Origin: Pseudomonas sp. ATCC 13867 | GTDB taxonomy: Bacteria > Pseudomonadota > Gammaproteobacteria > Pseudomonadales > Pseudomonadaceae | Assembly: GCF_000349845.1 (NCBI RefSeq) | Contig: NC_020829.1 | Span: 496,001 to 560,000 of the forward strand | DNA: 64,000 bases | Direction of reading: 5' to 3' | Shown here: in pieces, positions 21,087 to 28,881 of the stretch | How positions within the stretch are numbered: position 1 is the stretch's first letter | Layout: each line of letters begins with the position of its first letter | Notes under the pieces: model-generated | The model's database searches: none | The model's input: only the letters and a program-made list of their open reading frames with translations | Told to the model about the DNA's origin: nothing | Translations under genes and position numbers: made by a program

Positions 21087-21107
21087 CCCCGCTCCGGCGG
21101 GGTTTTT
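21087..21107 (+). terminator. intrinsic terminator after the third dehydrogenase
   Basis: CCCCGC and GCGGGG form a six-bp stem with a TCCG loop, followed by five T. Confidence 0.87.
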
Positions 21108-21147
21108 ATGGGTTATTTCTTTTCCGAAGAGCGCTAGTACGAATCCG

Positions 21148-21165
21148 TGTAAGCCTAAGCTTACA
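21148..21165. promoter_or_regulatory. GacA upstream activating site of rsmY
   Basis: TGTAAG-CCTAAG-CTTACA matches the GacA consensus TGTAAG-N6-CTTACA exactly. It lies about 60 bp before the predicted RNA start, the usual distance in Gac-controlled sRNA genes. A single extra CTTACA half-site is at 21201-21206. Confidence 0.9.
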
Positions 21166-21223
21166 AGCAGTGGTGGTGATCGGCGTCTTTCTGACAAAGG
21201 CTTACAGCGGTAACCTTCTCCTC

Positions 21224-21351
21224 AGTCAGGACATTGCGCAGGAAGCGCCAACGACAATACGGAAACAAGGGAATCCACCAAGGACGGTGGCGAGCATGGA
21301 CGTCAGGATATCGGTCTGCAAAACCCCGCTTCGCAAGAGGCGGGGTTTTTT
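21224..21351 (+). ncRNA. rsmY: RsmY regulatory small RNA
   Basis: The transcript is predicted to start at about 21224 with AGTCAGGACATTGCGCAGG, which I recognise as the 5' end of Pseudomonas RsmY, and to end in the poly-T of the hairpin at 21324-21351, giving about 128 nt. At least seven GGA motifs are present (in CAGGACA, CAGGAAG, ACGGAAA, AAGGGAA, AAGGACG, ATGGACG, CAGGATA), the binding sites for RsmA/CsrA-type proteins. RsmY titrates RsmA and so moves the cell toward biofilm and secondary metabolism when the GacS/GacA system is active. A weak -10 (TAACCT at 21211-21216) fits the start. A LysR gene follows on the opposite strand, as in P. aeruginosa. Confidence 0.93.
21324..21351 (+). terminator. 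rsmY intrinsic terminator
   Basis: CCCCGC at 21324-21329 pairs with GCGGGG at 21340-21345, followed by six T. It defines the 3' end of the sRNA. Confidence 0.92.
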
Positions 21352-21398
21352 CTTGCCTGCGTTTTCGGCAAGGGTGCCAAAGCGGTGGGACGCTTTTC

Positions 21399-21466
21399 TG
21401 TAGGAGCGAGCTTGCTCGCGAGTGCGTCCGCGCCGAAGCTTGTTCGCGAGCAAGCTCGCTCCTACA
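21399..21466. repeat. REPIN between rsmY and the LysR gene
   Basis: Inverted REP copies at 21399-21422 and 21442-21466 belong to the same family as the other five REPINs. They lie between convergent transcription units. Confidence 0.92.
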
Positions 21467-21480
21467 AGAGCCGGCGGCCC

Positions 21481-22359
21481 TCACACCGCCCCATCCAGCA
21501 GCGACTTGAGCAACTCCACCGTCGGCTGCTGCCGCTGCGCATCGCGGTAGACCAGGCCTACGCTCAACGGAATGCGCGGTTCGCTCAGTGGTTTCCACAG
21601 CAGGTTCGGATGTCCATGCATCTGCCGTGCGCGTCCCGGCAGCACGGTGGCGAAGCGCCTCTGCGGCAGGCTGTCGAGGATGCCGCTCATGTGGTTGAGC
21701 TCCGCCTGCACCCGTGGCCGCCGGCCGATGGCGGCCAGTTGCTCCTGCCAGATCTGCCGGGCGCGGAACTCTTCGCCCAGCAACAGCATCGGCAGTTCCG
21801 CCGCCTGGGCCAGGGAGACTTTCTTGAAGTCCTTCAGTGGATGGTCCGCCGGGATCACCAGTTGCAGTTCGTCCGGGTACAGCTCCACGCCGTGCAGCGC
21901 TGGCTGGCGCGGTGGCAGGAAGCCGATACCGATGTCCAGTTGCCCGGCCAGCAGGCGCCGCTCGATCTCCACGCCCGAGAGTTCGTAGATGCGCACCTGC
22001 ACGTGCGGCTGCGCGGTGTGCAGGCGCTCCACCAGGTGCGGCACCAGGTTGGCGTTGACCGTCTGCAATACGCCGATGCTCAGGCTGCGCGCACTCTGCC
22101 CACGAAAAGCCCGCAAGGCTTCGCGGGCGCGCTCCAGGCCGTCCAGCAGGGGTACCGCGTGGTTGTACAGGGTGTGCGCGGCGACGGTCGGCAGCAGGCG
22201 TTTGCCGTTGCGCTGGAACAGCGCCACGTCGAGGTTCTGCTCCATCTGGCGGATCTGTTGCGAGAGCGCCGGCTGGGAAATCGCCAGGCGTTCGGCGGCG
22301 CGTCCGACGTGGCCTTCCTCGTAGAGCGCGACGAAATAGCGGAGCTGGCGGAAATCCAT
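21481..22359 (-). CDS. LysR-family transcriptional regulator
   Basis: This 292-residue protein has an N-terminal LysR helix-turn-helix (AAERLAISQPALSQQIRQME) and an effector domain from about residue 90. It opens MDFRQLRYFVALYEEGHVGRAAERL, here described as the usual DFRQLRYFVAL start. It is transcribed away from the MOSC gene, with 100 bp between the two starts, so that gene is its most likely target. The effector is unknown. It occupies the same place relative to rsmY as the LysR gene of P. aeruginosa. Confidence 0.9.
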   Translation of the reverse strand: MDFRQLRYFVALYEEGHVGRAAERLAISQPALSQQIRQMEQNLDVALFQRNGKRLLPTVAAHTLYNHAVPLLDGLERAREALRAFRGQSARSLSIGVLQTVNANLVPHLVERLHTAQPHVQVRIYELSGVEIERRLLAGQLDIGIGFLPPRQPALHGVELYPDELQLVIPADHPLKDFKKVSLAQAAELPMLLLGEEFRARQIWQEQLAAIGRRPRVQAELNHMSGILDSLPQRRFATVLPGRARQMHGHPNLLWKPLSEPRIPLSVGLVYRDAQRQQPTVELLKSLLDGAV

Positions 22360-22459
22360 AAGGTCTGCTTATCAACGAAACTGGAAAATCGAAATGGATA
22401 GTCGGCTATCCAGGCCACTACTCTAGCGCTTGTCCGCTGTCTCAGATGGGTAGACAAAG

Positions 22460-23167
22460 GTGGAAAGCATCGTCATCCAGGGCGTTTTCATAGGCAAAGT
22501 CGAAGAGAGCTGGGGTGGTCTGCTCAGCGATATCGACAGGCTGGAAACGCATCAGGAAGTCTGGCTCGGCGCCCAAGGGCTGCCGGGGGACGCACGGGCC
22601 GACCTGCGCCGCGACGGCGGCCTGGAACGCGCACTGCATCATTACCCGGCCGAGCACTACCGTCACTGGCGCAAGCAGCACCCGCAGACGCGCTGGCGAC
22701 CGCCGGCCTTCGGCGAGAACCTGTCGACCTTCGGCCTCAATGAGCACGAGGTGTGCATCGGCGACCTGTTCCGCTGGGGCGAAGCGCTGATCGAAGTGAG
22801 CCAGCCGCGCTCGCCGAGCTACCGCCTGGCGAAGCGCTGGAATCTCCCCGAGCTGCCGCTGGAAGTGCAGGAGCAGGGCCGCTGCGGCTGGTTCTACCGG
22901 GTTCGCCGTTCCGGCATGGTCGCCCCCGACGCACCGCTGGAGCTGGTACAGCGGCACTACCCGCAACTCTCCGTGGCAAGCCTGCTGGACTGGTACTTCG
23001 GCCATCCCCTGGAACCTACCGGGCTGCGCCTGATGATGGCCTGCGACGCGCTCTCCCTGCGCTGGCGCAAGACCGCCGCGCAACGCCTCTCCAGTGGCGT
23101 GGTGGAAGACTGGACGGCCCGCCTGGCAGGCCCCGAATGCCTGGAACAGGGCGGTCTGCAAGCCTGA
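22460..23167 (+). CDS. MOSC-domain protein, YiiM type
   Basis: This 235-residue protein has a MOSC core (about residues 30-160) with the YiiM-type signatures GDARADLRRDGG and YPAEHYRHW, then AFGENLSTFGL, and a C-terminal three-helix segment (LLDWYFG to the end). YiiM-like proteins are molybdenum-cofactor enzymes that reduce N-hydroxylated compounds. The stretch SQPRSPSYRL has Ser where many relatives have Cys (QPRxPC). That substitution, judged from memory of the family, could affect cofactor binding. The start is a GTG at 22460; no better in-frame start is present. It is divergent from the LysR gene. Confidence 0.82.
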   Translation: MESIVIQGVFIGKVEESWGGLLSDIDRLETHQEVWLGAQGLPGDARADLRRDGGLERALHHYPAEHYRHWRKQHPQTRWRPPAFGENLSTFGLNEHEVCIGDLFRWGEALIEVSQPRSPSYRLAKRWNLPELPLEVQEQGRCGWFYRVRRSGMVAPDAPLELVQRHYPQLSVASLLDWYFGHPLEPTGLRLMMACDALSLRWRKTAAQRLSSGVVEDWTARLAGPECLEQGGLQA

Positions 23168-23275
23168 GCCGCACTGCTTCCGCAAACGCCCTCGCGCCCG
23201 CCTCCGGACGTCGTCTTGGTCCTGTGGGGCGGCTTTTATTCCCGTCGCCGGGCTCCTCAACGGGGCTCGGCGGCG

Positions 23276-23293
23276 TTGTCATCCCGTCGTAAC
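23276..23293 (+). promoter_or_regulatory. possible Pho box upstream of phoX
   Basis: TTGTCAT (23276-23282) and TCGTAAC (23287-23293) are direct repeats with an 11-bp period, the PhoB-box layout (CTGTCAT-N4-CTGTCAT). The second repeat is weak, so this is tentative, but the downstream gene is a PhoX-type phosphatase. Confidence 0.4.
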
Positions 23294-23375
23294 AACCCGT
23301 TCCTAACCTTCCGCGCATATCTTTCATTGGCAACCCGAGCCGTCCTGCCGACGGCCGTGCGGAAGGAACCCCTCC

Positions 23376-25349
23376 ATGAGCGAACGATTCCAGGACTTCC
23401 ACAATCGACTGGCCGCCTTCGATGACCAGGTGATCAACCCGTCCGGCAATGTGCCGATGAGCGGGCTGATCGACCCCGCCCGCCGCCGTCTGCTGAAGAA
23501 CAGCCTGGTGCTCGGCGCGGTCGCTTTCCTTGGCGGAGGTCTGTATGCGCCGCGCCGTCTGTTCGCCGCCGATGCAGCGACACCTTCCGTGCTGCTGGGC
23601 TTCAAGGGCGTGCCGGTGCAGCAGGACCCGAAGTTCGACCGGGTGATCGTCGCCGAGGGCTACAGTGCGCGGCCGTTCTTCTCCTGGGGCGACCCGGTGG
23701 TGACCGGCGCGCCAGCCTGGAAGGGTGACGCCAGCGAGGATTGGAAAGCCCAGGAACTGCAGGCCGGCGACAACCACGACGGTATGCACTACTTCGCCTT
23801 CCCGGATGCGCCGGACAGCCACGGCCTGCTGGTGATCAACCACGAGTACATCAACCCGACGCTGCACCCCAAGGGCCAGACCTTCGAGGATCGCCCCGAT
23901 GGCTCGCGGGGCCGCCCGGAAGGTGAAGTGCGCAAGGAAATCGCCGCCCACGGCCTGAGCGTGATCGAGGTGAAGAAGGATGCCAGCGGCCAGTGGCAGC
24001 GCGTCGAGGGTTCGAACTACAACCGCCGCATCACCGGCAGTTCGCCGCTGGAACTGTCCGGCCCCCTGGCCGGCAATGACCTGCTGCGCACCGCCAGCGA
24101 CCCCGAGGCCAAGCAGGTACTCGGCACCCTGAACAACTGCTCGATGGGCGTTACGCCCTGGGGCACCTATCTGGCTTGCGAAGAGAACTGGCACCAGTAC
24201 TTCGTCAACCGCGACAAGGACGATTACGCCAGGCGTGTTTCGCACAAGCGCTACGGTCTGTCCAACGGCGCGTTCAGCAACTACTACGCCTGGGAAGCGG
24301 TGGACGAACGCTTCGATGCCACGCCAAAGGCCGGCCAGCCCCACGGCGGCCACGTCAACGAACCGAACCGCTTCGGCTGGGTAGTGGAGATCGATCCCTT
24401 CGACCCGACGTCCACCCCGAAGAAGCGCACCGCGGTGGGGCGCTTCTGTCGCGAGTGCTCGACCCTTTCGCTGGGGGCCGACAACCGCATGGCCTTCTAC
24501 TACGGCGACGATACCAAGGGTGAGTACATCTACAAGTTCGTCCCGGCCGGCACGTACAACCCTGACGACCGCGCTGCCAACCGCGACCTGCTGGACGAGG
24601 GCACCCTGTATGTCGCCCAGTTCAGCGACGACGGCAGTGGCCGCTGGCTGCCGCTGGTGCACGGGCAGAATGGCCTGACCGCCGAAAACGGTTTTGCCAG
24701 CCAGGCCGAGGTGCTGGTCAATGCCCGCGCCGCCGCCGACAAGCTGGGCGCCACGCCGATGGACCGCCCGGAGTGGGTCGCGGTGCAGCCAGGCAGCCGC
24801 GCCGTGTACGTCAGCCTTACCAATAACGATGCACGGGGCAAGAAGCAGCCGGTGGACGCCGCCAACCCGCGCAAGGAAAACCTCCACGGGCAGATCCTGC
24901 GCTGGGACGAAGCCGGCGGCGATCCGACTAGCACGAGCTTCCAGTGGGAAGTCTTCCTGCTGGCCGGCGAACAGCAAGGCTCCGGCGCGCCGGAGAACCT
25001 GGTGGGCACCATCAACGGCGACATCTTCTCCTCGCCGGATGGCCTGTATTTCGACACTGCCGGCCGCCTGTGGATCGAGACCGACTACGACGATGCCGAG
25101 CAACCCATGCGCGTCATGGGCTGCAACCAGCTGCTCTGCGCCGACCCGCACAGCCGCGAGGTGCGCCGCTTCCTGGTGGGGCCGCGCGGCTGCGAACTGA
25201 CCGGCATCACCCAGACCCCGGATGGCAAGACGCTGTGGGTGAACATCCAGCATCCGGGCATCAGCTTCCCGGCCAGCGACGGCAAGAGCATCCCGCGCTC
25301 CACGACGCTGGTGATCACCAAGGACGATGGCGGGGTAATCGGGACCTGA
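23376..25349 (+). CDS. phoX: Tat-exported PhoX-family alkaline phosphatase
   Basis: This 657-residue PhoX (DUF839) protein would hydrolyse phosphomonoesters outside the cytoplasm using calcium and iron. A twin-arginine signal lies at about residues 36-65 (RRRLLKNS followed by a hydrophobic stretch ending LFAAD), after an unusually long, family-typical N-terminal tail. Metal-ligand regions visible are LLVINHEYINP, CSMGVTPWGTYLACEENW, GGHVNEPNRFGWVVEIDP and MAFYYGDD. It stands alone between the MOSC gene and a repeat-filled region. A weak Pho box upstream would fit phosphate-starvation control. Confidence 0.88.
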   Translation: MSERFQDFHNRLAAFDDQVINPSGNVPMSGLIDPARRRLLKNSLVLGAVAFLGGGLYAPRRLFAADAATPSVLLGFKGVPVQQDPKFDRVIVAEGYSARPFFSWGDPVVTGAPAWKGDASEDWKAQELQAGDNHDGMHYFAFPDAPDSHGLLVINHEYINPTLHPKGQTFEDRPDGSRGRPEGEVRKEIAAHGLSVIEVKKDASGQWQRVEGSNYNRRITGSSPLELSGPLAGNDLLRTASDPEAKQVLGTLNNCSMGVTPWGTYLACEENWHQYFVNRDKDDYARRVSHKRYGLSNGAFSNYYAWEAVDERFDATPKAGQPHGGHVNEPNRFGWVVEIDPFDPTSTPKKRTAVGRFCRECSTLSLGADNRMAFYYGDDTKGEYIYKFVPAGTYNPDDRAANRDLLDEGTLYVAQFSDDGSGRWLPLVHGQNGLTAENGFASQAEVLVNARAAADKLGATPMDRPEWVAVQPGSRAVYVSLTNNDARGKKQPVDAANPRKENLHGQILRWDEAGGDPTSTSFQWEVFLLAGEQQGSGAPENLVGTINGDIFSSPDGLYFDTAGRLWIETDYDDAEQPMRVMGCNQLLCADPHSREVRRFLVGPRGCELTGITQTPDGKTLWVNIQHPGISFPASDGKSIPRSTTLVITKDDGGVIGT

Positions 25350-25384
25350 TACCCCTCGCGGTACGGACAGGGACTGCTCCCGTA

Positions 25385-25530
25385 GCGGACCTTGTCCGCG
25401 ATCCGGCCGGTGGCCAGCAATGGCACCGCTATCGCGGAGAAGTACCGCGCCTATGCGGGCCGGCCTGCTCCTGTAGTAAGCGGACTCCGTCCGCAAGGGG
25501 CTCCGTGCCATGCGATCGCGGACGAAGTCC
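25385..25530. repeat. cluster of GCGGAC-N3-GTCC hairpins (second repeat family)
   Basis: Three short hairpins of the form GCGGAC-N3-GTCC(GC) occur at 25385-25399, 25480-25494 and 25518-25530, downstream of phoX. A further copy is at 45488-45500. They differ from the main REP family. The 352-bp stretch 25350-25701 holds only these and a REPIN. Confidence 0.5.
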
Positions 25531-25602
25531 TCTTCTGCGAAGGGCGGTTTTGCGCGGGGCTCAGGGGGAGCATAGCCCGCAGGGATGGCCGGTACACGGG
25601 CG

Positions 25603-25685
25603 GTTCGCGAGCAAGCTCGCTCCTACGAAGAGCGGGCGCGAGCGTCGGAAAGTCGGGGCCTGTAGGAGCGGGCTTGCTCGCGAAC
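25603..25685. repeat. REP pair with reversed orientation, upstream of the FNR-like gene's 3' end
   Basis: Here the inverted copy (25603-25626) comes first and the forward copy (25661-25685, with GCGGGC instead of GCGAGC) second, the opposite order to the other pairs in the window. Confidence 0.85.
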
Positions 25686-25701
25686 AAACCCCGCCGAGCA
25701 C

Positions 25702-26424
25702 TCAAAGCTCGACCTCACCTCCCGCCAACGCACACAACTCCGTGAAGTCGACAATCTCCGTCTCCCGCCCATCCACCCGCACCAACCCGTGCTTCTGCAG
25801 GCGAGTGAAACTGCGCGACACGGTCTCCACCGCCAGCCCCAGGTAATCGCCGATCTCGTTGCGCGACATGCTCAGGCGGAAGCGCGTGGCGGAAAAGCCG
25901 CGGTCGCGGAAGTGCGCGGAAATATTGAGCAGGAAGGCAGCGATCCGCGAGTCCGAGTTCAGCCGCGAGAGCAGCAGCTTCATCTGCTGATCCTCGCGGA
26001 TCTTGCGGCTCATCATCAGCATGATCTGGTGCGACAGCCCCGGAATCTGGATCGACAGTTCTTCCAGCTGGTGGAAGGGGATCTCGCTGCACAGCGTGCT
26101 TTCCAGCGCCTGCGCCGACACCGGGTAGCTGCCTTCGCCCATGCCGGAGAAGCCGAAGATCTCGGTGGCGAAATAGAAGCCGGTGATCTTCTCCAGACCC
26201 TGCTCATTGGTGGTGAAGGTCTTGATCGAGCCGGAACGAACCAGGTACACGTTGTGGAACGGGTCGCCCTGGCGGAACACGAAGTCCCCTTTATGCAGCA
26301 GGTGCCCCGGCTTGATGATCGCCTCGAGCTCCTGGACCTTGTCGTCACTCAGGGTCGGCGGCGCCAACCGGCAGTTCTTGCAGTACGGTTGCGGTTTGAT
26401 CATCTGATTCATCCATATCCCCAT
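25702..26424 (-). CDS. CRP/FNR-family regulator, ANR-like but with an incomplete iron-sulfur ligand set
   Basis: This 240-residue protein aligns by eye with FNR/ANR along its whole length: an N-terminal cysteine region, a cNMP-like beta roll with SGSIKTFTTNEQGLEKITGF, a dimer helix, and the recognition helix LGLAVETVSRSFTRLQ, whose E-x-x-S-R pattern predicts FNR-box (TTGAT-N4-ATCAA) binding. FNR holds its oxygen-sensing cluster with C-x2-C-x5-C plus one central Cys. Here CKNC is present and the central LCSEIPF Cys is present, but the third N-terminal position is Thr (CKNCRLAPPT). Several starts are possible (26424, 26412, 26403). It is probably a paralogue, not the main Anr. Confidence 0.88.
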   Translation of the reverse strand: MGIWMNQMIKPQPYCKNCRLAPPTLSDDKVQELEAIIKPGHLLHKGDFVFRQGDPFHNVYLVRSGSIKTFTTNEQGLEKITGFYFATEIFGFSGMGEGSYPVSAQALESTLCSEIPFHQLEELSIQIPGLSHQIMLMMSRKIREDQQMKLLLSRLNSDSRIAAFLLNISAHFRDRGFSATRFRLSMSRNEIGDYLGLAVETVSRSFTRLQKHGLVRVDGRETEIVDFTELCALAGGEVEL

Positions 26425-26599
26425 GCGCCGGCCAATCGCGCGCTAAAAAGCGTTCCTCGGGCGCATCGGCCCCCACGTAAACCATAGCAACTGGCGGCCA
26501 TCTGTCACTTGTCGGGAGCCCGGCAAAGGCGGCGCCGAATGGATTTTTCATACCGGCTTGACCCTTTCTTCACTGCGCCGACCGCAGTCTTTCGCGCTG

Positions 26600-26643
26600 T
26601 GCATCCTGGGGTCATGGGGGAGCCCGCAGGAGCTCCGGGTGCA
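26600..26643 (+). promoter_or_regulatory. candidate structured leader of the COG4705 gene
   Basis: TGCATCC (26600-26606) pairs with GGGTGCA (26637-26643). Inside it GGAGC (26619-26623) pairs with GCTCC (26632-26636), leaving a one-sided 12-nt internal loop that contains GGGGTCATGG. It lies about 60 bp before the start codon. It matches no riboswitch class well enough to name. Confidence 0.35.
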
Positions 26644-26698
26644 GACGACGCGGCCGCCGGGATAGGCGCCCGCCCTGCCCATTTCTGGAGTCTTGTCC

Positions 26699-27457
26699 GT
26701 GAACAAACTGCCACAGATCACCCTGGCCTTCTGGGTGATGAAAATCTGCGCGACCACCCTGGGGGAAACCGCCGGCGACCTGCTGTCGATGACTCTCGAC
26801 GTCGGCTATGCGATCAGTTCGCTGATCCTCATCAGCGTCTTCCTCGTCACCCTGGTCGGCCAGCTCGCCAGCAAACGCTACGTGCCCTGGTTGTACTGGC
26901 TGGTGATCCTCTCCACCAGCACCGCCGGCACCACCATGTCGGACTTCATGGACCGCACCCTGGAGCTTGGCTACGCCACCGGGTCGGCGATCCTGGTGAG
27001 CATCCTGGTGGCGATCTTCGCGCTATGGCGTTTCAGCGGTACCTCGCTGTCGGTGGACAACATCCGCAGCTTCAAGGGCGAGATGTTCTACTGGATCGCC
27101 ATCCTCTTCTCCAACACCCTGGGCACCGCGCTGGGCGACTTCCTCGCCGACGATTCGGGCCTGGGCTTTGCTGGCGGCGCGCTGCTGATCGGCAGCCTGA
27201 TCGCCGTGGTAGTGATGCTGCACTACTTCACCAAGCTGTCCTCGGTGTTGCTGTTCTGGGTGGCCTTCGTACTGACCCGGCCGTTCGGCGCGACCCTGGG
27301 CGACATGCTGACCAAGTCCCATGAGAAGGGCGGGCTGGACTTCGGCACCATCGGCTCCTCGGCCATCCTCGCCGGCATCCTGGTGGCGCTGGTGGTGGTG
27401 GTCAGCGTGCGGCAGAAGCGCGAGGAGCAGGACGGCGCCGCAGTGCTGTCTTCCTGA
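26699..27457 (+). CDS. COG4705-type membrane protein with four internal repeats
   Basis: This 252-residue protein has about eight hydrophobic helices arranged as four repeats. Each repeat has a small-residue/Asp motif: GETAGDLLSMT, GTTMSDFMDRT, GTALGDFLADD and GATLGDMLTKS, each followed by a glycine-rich helix (LGYATGSAIL and similar). The repeated polar G-x-x-x-(G/S)-D motif within helices suggests a transport path, perhaps for a cation. I recall the family only as uncharacterised membrane-anchored proteins. The start is taken as GTG at 26699; a TTG two codons earlier is possible. It is divergent from the FNR-like gene with 274 bp between them, containing a stable structured element. Confidence 0.8.
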   Translation: MNKLPQITLAFWVMKICATTLGETAGDLLSMTLDVGYAISSLILISVFLVTLVGQLASKRYVPWLYWLVILSTSTAGTTMSDFMDRTLELGYATGSAILVSILVAIFALWRFSGTSLSVDNIRSFKGEMFYWIAILFSNTLGTALGDFLADDSGLGFAGGALLIGSLIAVVVMLHYFTKLSSVLLFWVAFVLTRPFGATLGDMLTKSHEKGGLDFGTIGSSAILAGILVALVVVVSVRQKREEQDGAAVLSS

Positions 27458-27504
27458 CGATCTGAAGCGCAGCCCGTCCGCAAAAAGCGCGTCGGGCTAG
27501 CCTT

Positions 27505-27554
27505 GTGAAATTTGTTCTGTTATTTTTCATGAAAAATAATCAGAACAATTTCAC
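27505..27554. promoter_or_regulatory. 50-bp nested palindromic operator upstream of the polyamine genes
   Basis: Outer arms GTGAAATTTGTTCTG (27505-27519) and CAGAACAATTTCAC (27541-27554) are inverted copies differing by one base insertion. Exactly centred between them is a perfect 16-bp palindrome, ATTTTTCATGAAAAAT (27522-27537). The whole lies 9 bp before the oxidoreductase start and is far more AT-rich than its surroundings. It is a likely multi-dimer operator for the XRE-cupin regulator encoded in the cluster. Confidence 0.7.
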
Positions 27555-27563
27555 GAGGTGGCC

Positions 27564-28868
27564 ATGTTCCTGCGTTCGAGCGAGCCGGTCGGTACTTACT
27601 ATGCCGGCGCCAACCCCGAGCTGATCCAGCCGCGCGATGCGTTGCGCGAACCGCTGGAGTGCGAAGTGCTGGTGATTGGCGCGGGGTTCAGCGGCCTGCA
27701 CACGGCCCTGCAACTCGCCGAAGGCGGTCGCCAGGTCTGCATGATCGAGGCCAGTCGCATCGCCTGGGCCGCGTCCGGGCGCAACGGTGGCCAGGCCCTG
27801 CCGGGCTGGTCCAGCGACCTCGGCCCGATCGAAGCCGACCTTGGCCATGAAGGCGCGCTGCGTCTCTGGCAGGGCATGCTCTGGGCCGCCCATGAACTCC
27901 GTGATTTGCCGCAACGCCACGGTTTCGACTGCGACTACCGCATCGGCCACCTGTGGACTGCCGTGCTGCCGCGTCGCGTCGGCATGCTCTACGACTGGCA
28001 AGCCGAGGCCAATCGCCGCTGGGGCTACGAAGGCCTGCAATTCATCCCCCGTGAAGAGCTGCCGCAGTGGATCGCCAGCGACCGCTATCAGGCCGGCCTC
28101 TACGACCCCAATTCGGCGCACCTGAACCCGCTCAAGCTGGCCTACGGCCTGGCCGGTGCCTTCGAGCGCGCCGGCGGGCGAATCTTCGAGCAGACCCGTG
28201 CCCTGAGCTTTCGCGAGAGCGGCAGCGGCTATGAAGTGACCACCGAGCTTTCTAATGGCGAGCGGGGCAGCGTGCGCTGCGCCTCCCTGGTGCTGGCCTG
28301 CAACGCCTACATCGATGGGCTGGACCGCGACGTCTCCGAGCGCATCCTGCCGGTGGGCACCTACCAGGTCGCCACCGCGCCGCTGGGCGAGGAACAGGCC
28401 TGCTCGCTGCTGCCGAAGAACTGCTGCGTCACCGACAACCAGTTCGTCCTCGACTACTTCCGCCTGACCCCCGATCATCGCCTGCTGTTCGGCGGCGGCT
28501 GCACCTACCTGGGCGGCATGCCTTCGGACATTCGCGCCGCCACGCGCCCCTATGTCGAGCGAGTGTTCCCGCAGCTCAAGGGCGTGGAACTGGAATACGC
28601 CTGGGGCGGCCATATCGACTGCAGCATGCGCCGCACCCCGGACATCGGCCGGCGCGGCGAGCTGTACTGGCTGCAGGGCTATTCCGGCCACGGCGTGCTG
28701 CCGAGCCTGGCCGCGGCCCACGCGGTGAGCGAAGCCATGTTCGGCCGCAGCGACGAGCTTGACCTCTATCAACGCATCCGCAATCCCGGGTTCCCCGGTG
28801 GGCAGCGCTTCGCCGCGCCACTGGAAGCCGTCGGCAAGGCCTGGTATCGATTGCGCGACTTTTTCTGA
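27564..28868 (+). CDS. FAD-dependent gamma-glutamyl-polyamine oxidoreductase (PauB/PuuB type)
   Basis: This 434-residue DAO-family flavoenzyme has the dinucleotide-binding motif GAGFSGLHTALQLAEGG at residue 35 and the family core GRNGGQALPGWSSDL following it. The C-terminal GYSGHGVLPSLAAAHAVSEA is typical of PuuB-type oxidases that oxidise gamma-glutamylputrescine or other glutamylated amines to aldehydes. ATG 27564 is preferred over an in-frame GTG at 27558, as GAGG precedes it at a good distance. Its neighbours, a polyamine-type glutamine synthetase homologue and an XRE-cupin regulator, support the role. By position it resembles the P. aeruginosa PauB1 gene; the exact polyamine is not determinable. 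Confidence 0.87.
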   Translation: MFLRSSEPVGTYYAGANPELIQPRDALREPLECEVLVIGAGFSGLHTALQLAEGGRQVCMIEASRIAWAASGRNGGQALPGWSSDLGPIEADLGHEGALRLWQGMLWAAHELRDLPQRHGFDCDYRIGHLWTAVLPRRVGMLYDWQAEANRRWGYEGLQFIPREELPQWIASDRYQAGLYDPNSAHLNPLKLAYGLAGAFERAGGRIFEQTRALSFRESGSGYEVTTELSNGERGSVRCASLVLACNAYIDGLDRDVSERILPVGTYQVATAPLGEEQACSLLPKNCCVTDNQFVLDYFRLTPDHRLLFGGGCTYLGGMPSDIRAATRPYVERVFPQLKGVELEYAWGGHIDCSMRRTPDIGRRGELYWLQGYSGHGVLPSLAAAHAVSEAMFGRSDELDLYQRIRNPGFPGGQRFAAPLEAVGKAWYRLRDFF

Positions 28869-28881
28869 ATCGGACTTCGCC

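Noticed and set aside
21170..21403. A 77-codon open frame across rsmY
   Set aside because: It overlaps the GacA-controlled sRNA and its terminator, and the peptide has no protein-like pattern.
26600..26700. Resemblance of the COG4705 leader to a yybP-ykoY (manganese) riboswitch
   Set aside because: GGGGGAG is present but the conserved GUAG and the second loop needed for the metal site are not, so naming it would be unjustified.
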